From: Phycisphaeraceae bacterium
Lineage (GTDB): Bacteria; Planctomycetota; Phycisphaerae; Phycisphaerales; Zrk34
DNA: 33,362 nt
Assembly (NCBI GenBank): GCA_028282685.1
Contig: JANQHK010000022.1
Location: 1-33,362, forward strand
Reading direction: 5' to 3'
Part shown: piece after piece, positions 32,707 through 33,362 of the stretch
Layout: each line of letters begins with the position of its first letter
How positions within the stretch are numbered: the first letter of the stretch is position 1
Notes under the pieces: model-generated
The model's input: the letters and a program-made list of their open reading frames with translations, nothing else
What the model was told of the DNA's origin: nothing
Database searches by the model: none
Translations under genes and position numbers: made by a program

Positions 32707-33171
32707 TTACATGATCTCCAGGATCGTAAAGCGCTTGGTGCCGCGCGGCATGTCGACCTTGATCGTCTCGCCGACGCGTGCTTTCATCAGGGCTTCGCCC
32801 ATGGGCGAGCCGGCCGTCACTTCGATCACATCAAGATCGAAATTGCCCGAGGCCTCGCCGACCAGACGGTACATGTCCTCGTCGTCGTTACCTTCGTCGC
32901 GCAGTTTGACGGTGGCGCCGAGGAAGACGATGTCATCGGGAATCGCTTCGTTGTCCACGGTTTTGGCGCTTTTCAGGCGTTCCTCGATGCGTCGGATTTC
33001 GGCCTCCTGCAATCCCTGCTCCTCGCGTGCGGCGTGGTATTCGGCGTTCTCCGACAAGTCGCCCAGCTCGCGCGCCTCGGCAATGCGCTTGGAGATGATC
33101 GGCCGATTGACGATCAGCTCGTCAAGGCGTTTTTGAAGTGTCTCGCGTTCTTCGTTGGTAATAAATTCCAT
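32707..33171 (-). CDS. greA: Transcription elongation factor GreA
   Basis: 154 residues from ATG 33171; the frame is open to 33204 but the extra 11 residues are not family-like. The N-terminal coiled coil starts ERETLQKRLDELIVNRPIISK and carries EARELGDLSENAEYHAAREEQG, the GreA signature with the acidic DLSENAEY tip that stimulates RNA polymerase cleavage of backtracked transcripts. The C-terminal FKBP-like domain has GDDED..YRLVGEAS and SPMGEALM-KARVGET. Normal length. The gap downstream holds the nested palindrome. A TACAAT lies about 60 bases upstream on the same strand. Confidence 0.97.
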   Translation of the reverse strand: MEFITNEERETLQKRLDELIVNRPIISKRIAEARELGDLSENAEYHAAREEQGLQEAEIRRIEERLKSAKTVDNEAIPDDIVFLGATVKLRDEGNDDEDMYRLVGEASGNFDLDVIEVTAGSPMGEALMKARVGETIKVDMPRGTKRFTILEIM

Positions 33172-33187
33172 GCAGTATCCTTGTCTC

Positions 33188-33362
33188 TCAGGGGCGAACG
33201 TCATCTGGGGGGTGGTTGGCCTGTGCAGCCATTGTAGTGTTTTGACGGCGTGCGGACCATGTCGCCGCCGCTTCGATCAGCCAACCGACGACTCCCACTG
33301 CCGCCGCGACCGTCGCCTGCAGGATCAAAGGCGAGGGACCCAGGGTCGTATGAAGACGGGTG
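33188..33362 (-). CDS. C-terminal end of an unidentified protein with a membrane segment (partial)
   Basis: Read leftward from the edge, one frame stays open for 57 residues to a TGA at 33190-33188, only 16 bases before the greA start codon. It has a hydrophobic stretch (LILQATVAAAVGVVGWLIE) followed by a basic and polar tail (SARRQNTTMAAQANHPPDD). That resembles the last transmembrane helix of a membrane protein. Another frame is also open in this short stretch, so the call is tentative. The TACAAT hexamer at 33236-33231 would lie inside this coding tail. Confidence 0.4.
   Translation of the reverse strand, partial: TRLHTTLGPSPLILQATVAAAVGVVGWLIEAAATWSARRQNTTMAAQANHPPDDVRP

Overview
The window is GC-rich, gene-dense bacterial chromosome with almost no non-coding space. 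The organism is probably a member of the Planctomycetota. The grounds are several secreted PQQ-type beta-propeller proteins with the N-terminal W-P-x-W-R-G-P-type signature, typical of that phylum, and degenerate interspersed palindromic repeats between and inside genes. This is an inference from family habits, since no rRNA is present.

Layout. (i) 1-3002, minus strand: pyruvate dehydrogenase complex, with the start of the E2 gene and a complete homodimeric-type E1 (aceE). (ii) 3207-4223, plus: membrane-anchored ApbE-type flavin transferase. (iii) 4328-9844, plus: three consecutive secreted PQQ-like propeller proteins, the third carrying an N-terminus made from an inverted repeat. (iv) 9841-11648: DUF3311 small membrane protein coupled to a sodium:solute symporter. 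(v) 11645-23440: a biosynthesis-like run of an ANL adenylating enzyme, an aldehyde-dehydrogenase-superfamily reductase, an iron-type alcohol dehydrogenase, a lipoprotein propeller, a HemN-like radical SAM enzyme, a chorismate-lyase-like protein, a flavin-dependent-halogenase-like enzyme, a GT4 glycosyltransferase, a 4HBT thioesterase, a 5-TM EamA-like protein and a PaaK-like ligase. (vi) 23584-28342: an ABC ATPase, a very large FtsX-type permease and a putative lipoprotein. (vii) 28401-28474: tRNA-Thr(UGU). (viii) 28506-33362, minus: radical SAM protein, glycerol kinase, a small GGQ release-factor-like protein, greA and the tail of an unidentified membrane protein.

From 8165 to 28342 the plus-strand genes are packed head to tail. 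Eight junctions overlap by 4 bases (ATGA or GTGA) and most other gaps are short, so much of the stretch is probably co-transcribed. The most interesting reading is a gene cluster that takes 4-hydroxybenzoate (or a related aryl acid) from chorismate, may halogenate it, activates and reduces the carboxyl group to aldehyde and alcohol, may alkylate and glycosylate it, and exports it. The parts are recognisable but I do not recognise this combination. It contains no ketosynthase or acyl carrier protein, so it is not an ordinary aryl-polyene, resorcinol or polyketide cluster. The product is unknown.

A second theme is transcription signals. TACAAT (-10-like) hexamers occur upstream of several probable transcription units, and a perfect extended TGATATAAT lies 6 bases from the glpK start codon, which predicts a leaderless mRNA.
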